Assembly (NCBI GenBank): GCA_001936135.1
Contig: CP012821.1
Coordinates: 868,001 to 932,000, forward strand
Length of the DNA: 64,000 nucleotides
Reading direction: 5' to 3'
Source: Saccharomycopsis fibuligera x Saccharomycopsis cf. fibuligera
Lineage: Eukaryota; Ascomycota; Saccharomycetes; Ascoideales; Saccharomycopsidaceae
Shown here: positions 62,463 to 64,000 of the stretch, piece by piece
Position numbering within the stretch: the stretch's first letter is position 1
Layout: each line of letters starts with the position of its first letter
Translations under genes and position numbers: made by a program
Notes under the pieces: generated by a model
Databases searched by the model: none
The model's input: only the letters and a program-made list of their open reading frames with translations
What the model was told of the DNA's origin: nothing

Positions 62463-64000
62463 ATTTAAATAGAAATCAGTAAGTTGAGAGGTGTTATTGT
62501 TTTTGAAGACTTTTCATCATGTAAAATGTTTTTTTGTCCCAGGTGGATTGTATCGCTATTTATATTCGGAGAAATGTTCATTAACGTAGGGTCCTCTTGG
62601 TGACAATAAAATTGATTAATAAACGGCACTCTCGACTAGCAGAGGTTATTTCGCACTACCATTTACAAGGCGGGTATTGAAAGGCGAAAAATATTGATAT
62701 CATTGATGCAACATGAACAACCCAAATGAAAATATTATTGTTTAATATGCAAGTTGGATCGACGTGCCCATCAACAAACAAAAAAAATATGCAAAGTAAT
62801 GTCGCACAGTATAAAAATGGAAAAACAGGACTCACTGAAAAAGGCTGATCTAATTTAGTCTTCGAACAAAACAAAAGAATGGTTTTAGAATAGCAAAAGT
62901 CAAACATTGGCTGATTATACGGCCCGTATAAAGTAACTTCTACACAAGAATGTTTGTCTTTATGTGAGTGAAAACTCACGCTCTCGGTACCCCTTTACAA
63001 AGATAACGACTTTATATAATGTAGCCACTATTATAATTATAATATCACAATGGTCTAGATCTTATTTTTTTTGTTTCTTTTTGCCATCTGAGGCCATTTA
63101 AATTTCTTATTTGCTTCCCTGCAGACTAAATAATCGCCTGAAATTACTGGAGAAATTTGAGTGCACAAATATTAAAAGAAGTAAGTTGATTTAATCCGAA
63201 CACAAAGTGGAGTACATGCGTCTACACTACCTAGTGACACGTTGACCTGCAGTAGTGTTTCCTTGGACAAATTCGTGATTCATTTTTTGACACCCGGAAG
63301 TTCATCAACTTCCAAATATCTCTTACCAATAATAATTCTCAAAAGTTTTTTATTTAATCACCATTGTATTAATACTTCTTCTGAGAGTGTATTTGGAGGT
63401 TGAAGTTGGGGGAAAAAACTAGACCCAAACTGCTCAAGCGGACAGACAGTATCAAGATTTGCTGCTGCAACTGAGTTATATTTTGCCTAGATAGCCCTAA
63501 TCCATTAGTATTTTTAGATCAGTGACTTCTTTGTTTCACCTCTAAGTATGTCAGTTTCCACGAATAATGGTCCCAATGAGGGGAGGAATTGGGGCACCTG
63601 CCATTGGTTTTTAAAATTCAAAATTCTTCCAAGTAAGGTTATGTTGTGGTATTGACATCAAAAGCACCCTCTTCATTTACCGCCTTGCTTATAACTCAGG
63701 GTAAATGAATTTCCTGCAAAATTACTCAACCCAAAATGGTTCAGAATCTCTTAAAATCAAAACATATCTAATAAATAACACCAATGTTAAAGCTCCCCGT
63801 AGACTTGTAAGTTTCATCTAACAGTCTGATGGATCTCGAAATGTACCATGAAGAGGATAAGGTAACCCATAAAAGTAAGCAAAACCTCTATGTGTGAGTA
63901 CTATCAGGTACTAGCGTGCTTTTTAGTATTGACTATTGTGGACCCTGAGACCACAGACTTTATGACAGAAATGTATGTATTCAGCTGCTGCAAAGGCAAG
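62463..64000. other. Upstream region of the amylase gene and unassigned right end
   Basis: The first few hundred bases upstream of the start are the amylase promoter. Beyond about 63.0 kb nothing was recognised: no open frame above about 107 codons with domain content, no RNA gene and no LTR. Sites for carbon-source regulators could not be assigned with confidence. Confidence 0.55.
62557..62564 (-). promoter_or_regulatory. TATA box of the amylase gene
   Basis: TATAAATA on the minus strand, 95 bp upstream of the amylase ATG, a normal spacing for a yeast TATA-dependent, strongly regulated gene. Confidence 0.7.

Noticed and set aside
62656-62979. 107-codon frame upstream of the amylase gene, minus strand
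   Set aside because: Hydrophobic and Phe/Cys-rich with no family resemblance; in the promoter-side spacer and likely chance.

Overview
The window comes from a budding yeast, most likely Saccharomycopsis fibuligera or a very close relative. The main reason is the secreted alpha-amylase at 60978-62462. It has 494 residues, a 26-residue leader ending in Lys-Arg, and a sequence that I recognise as S. fibuligera ALP1. The intron-poor genes, the Ty1-, copia- and gypsy-type elements, and the tRNA genes with LTRs beside them all fit a yeast. Saccharomycopsis belongs to the group of yeasts that read CUG as serine, and the window supports this. In the RNase H domain of a copia element, the position that is normally serine in the motif [RK]-S-x-S-G is a CTG codon. 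Translations made with the standard code should therefore be read with Ser at CTG.

Layout. Positions 1-24.8 kb are a nested retrotransposon cluster. It holds a partial copia-type element (A1, 1-2310, minus), a gypsy-type remnant (B1, about 2311-3680), a whole-looking copia-type element (A2, 3681-9196, minus), a second gypsy remnant (B2, 9197 to about 12463), a degenerate copia-type element on the plus strand (D, about 12.89-18.3 kb) carrying a solo A-type LTR with a 5-bp target duplication, and a Ty1-like element (C, 18610-24379, minus). Two tRNA genes, tRNA-Met(CAU) with a 12-nt intron at 18443-18528 and tRNA-Glu(UUC) at 24827-24898, flank element C. Each has a gypsy-type LTR end 12-14 bp upstream of it. 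Positions 24.9-33.0 kb have no recognisable gene. A Con7-like C2H2 transcription factor gene lies at 33049-34389, followed by another 5 kb without genes.

From 39.4 kb to 62.5 kb four genes lie on the minus strand: two tandem neurofibromin/IRA-type RasGAP genes (39412-47661 and 48549-56633), DPB11 (58298-60526) with an MCB box in its promoter, and the alpha-amylase. The last 1.5 kb is the amylase upstream region and unassigned sequence.

Functionally these are independent host genes rather than a pathway. The RasGAPs turn off Ras and so restrain cAMP/PKA signalling. Dpb11 acts in replication initiation and the DNA damage checkpoint. The amylase is exported to digest starch. The Con7-like factor probably controls morphogenesis or the cell wall. 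The most notable observations are the in-sequence evidence for CUG=Ser, a copia element whose primer-binding site matches the anticodon arm of tRNA-Tyr (a half-tRNA primer), the tandem pair of diverged RasGAPs, and the large gene-free flanks of the Con7-like gene.
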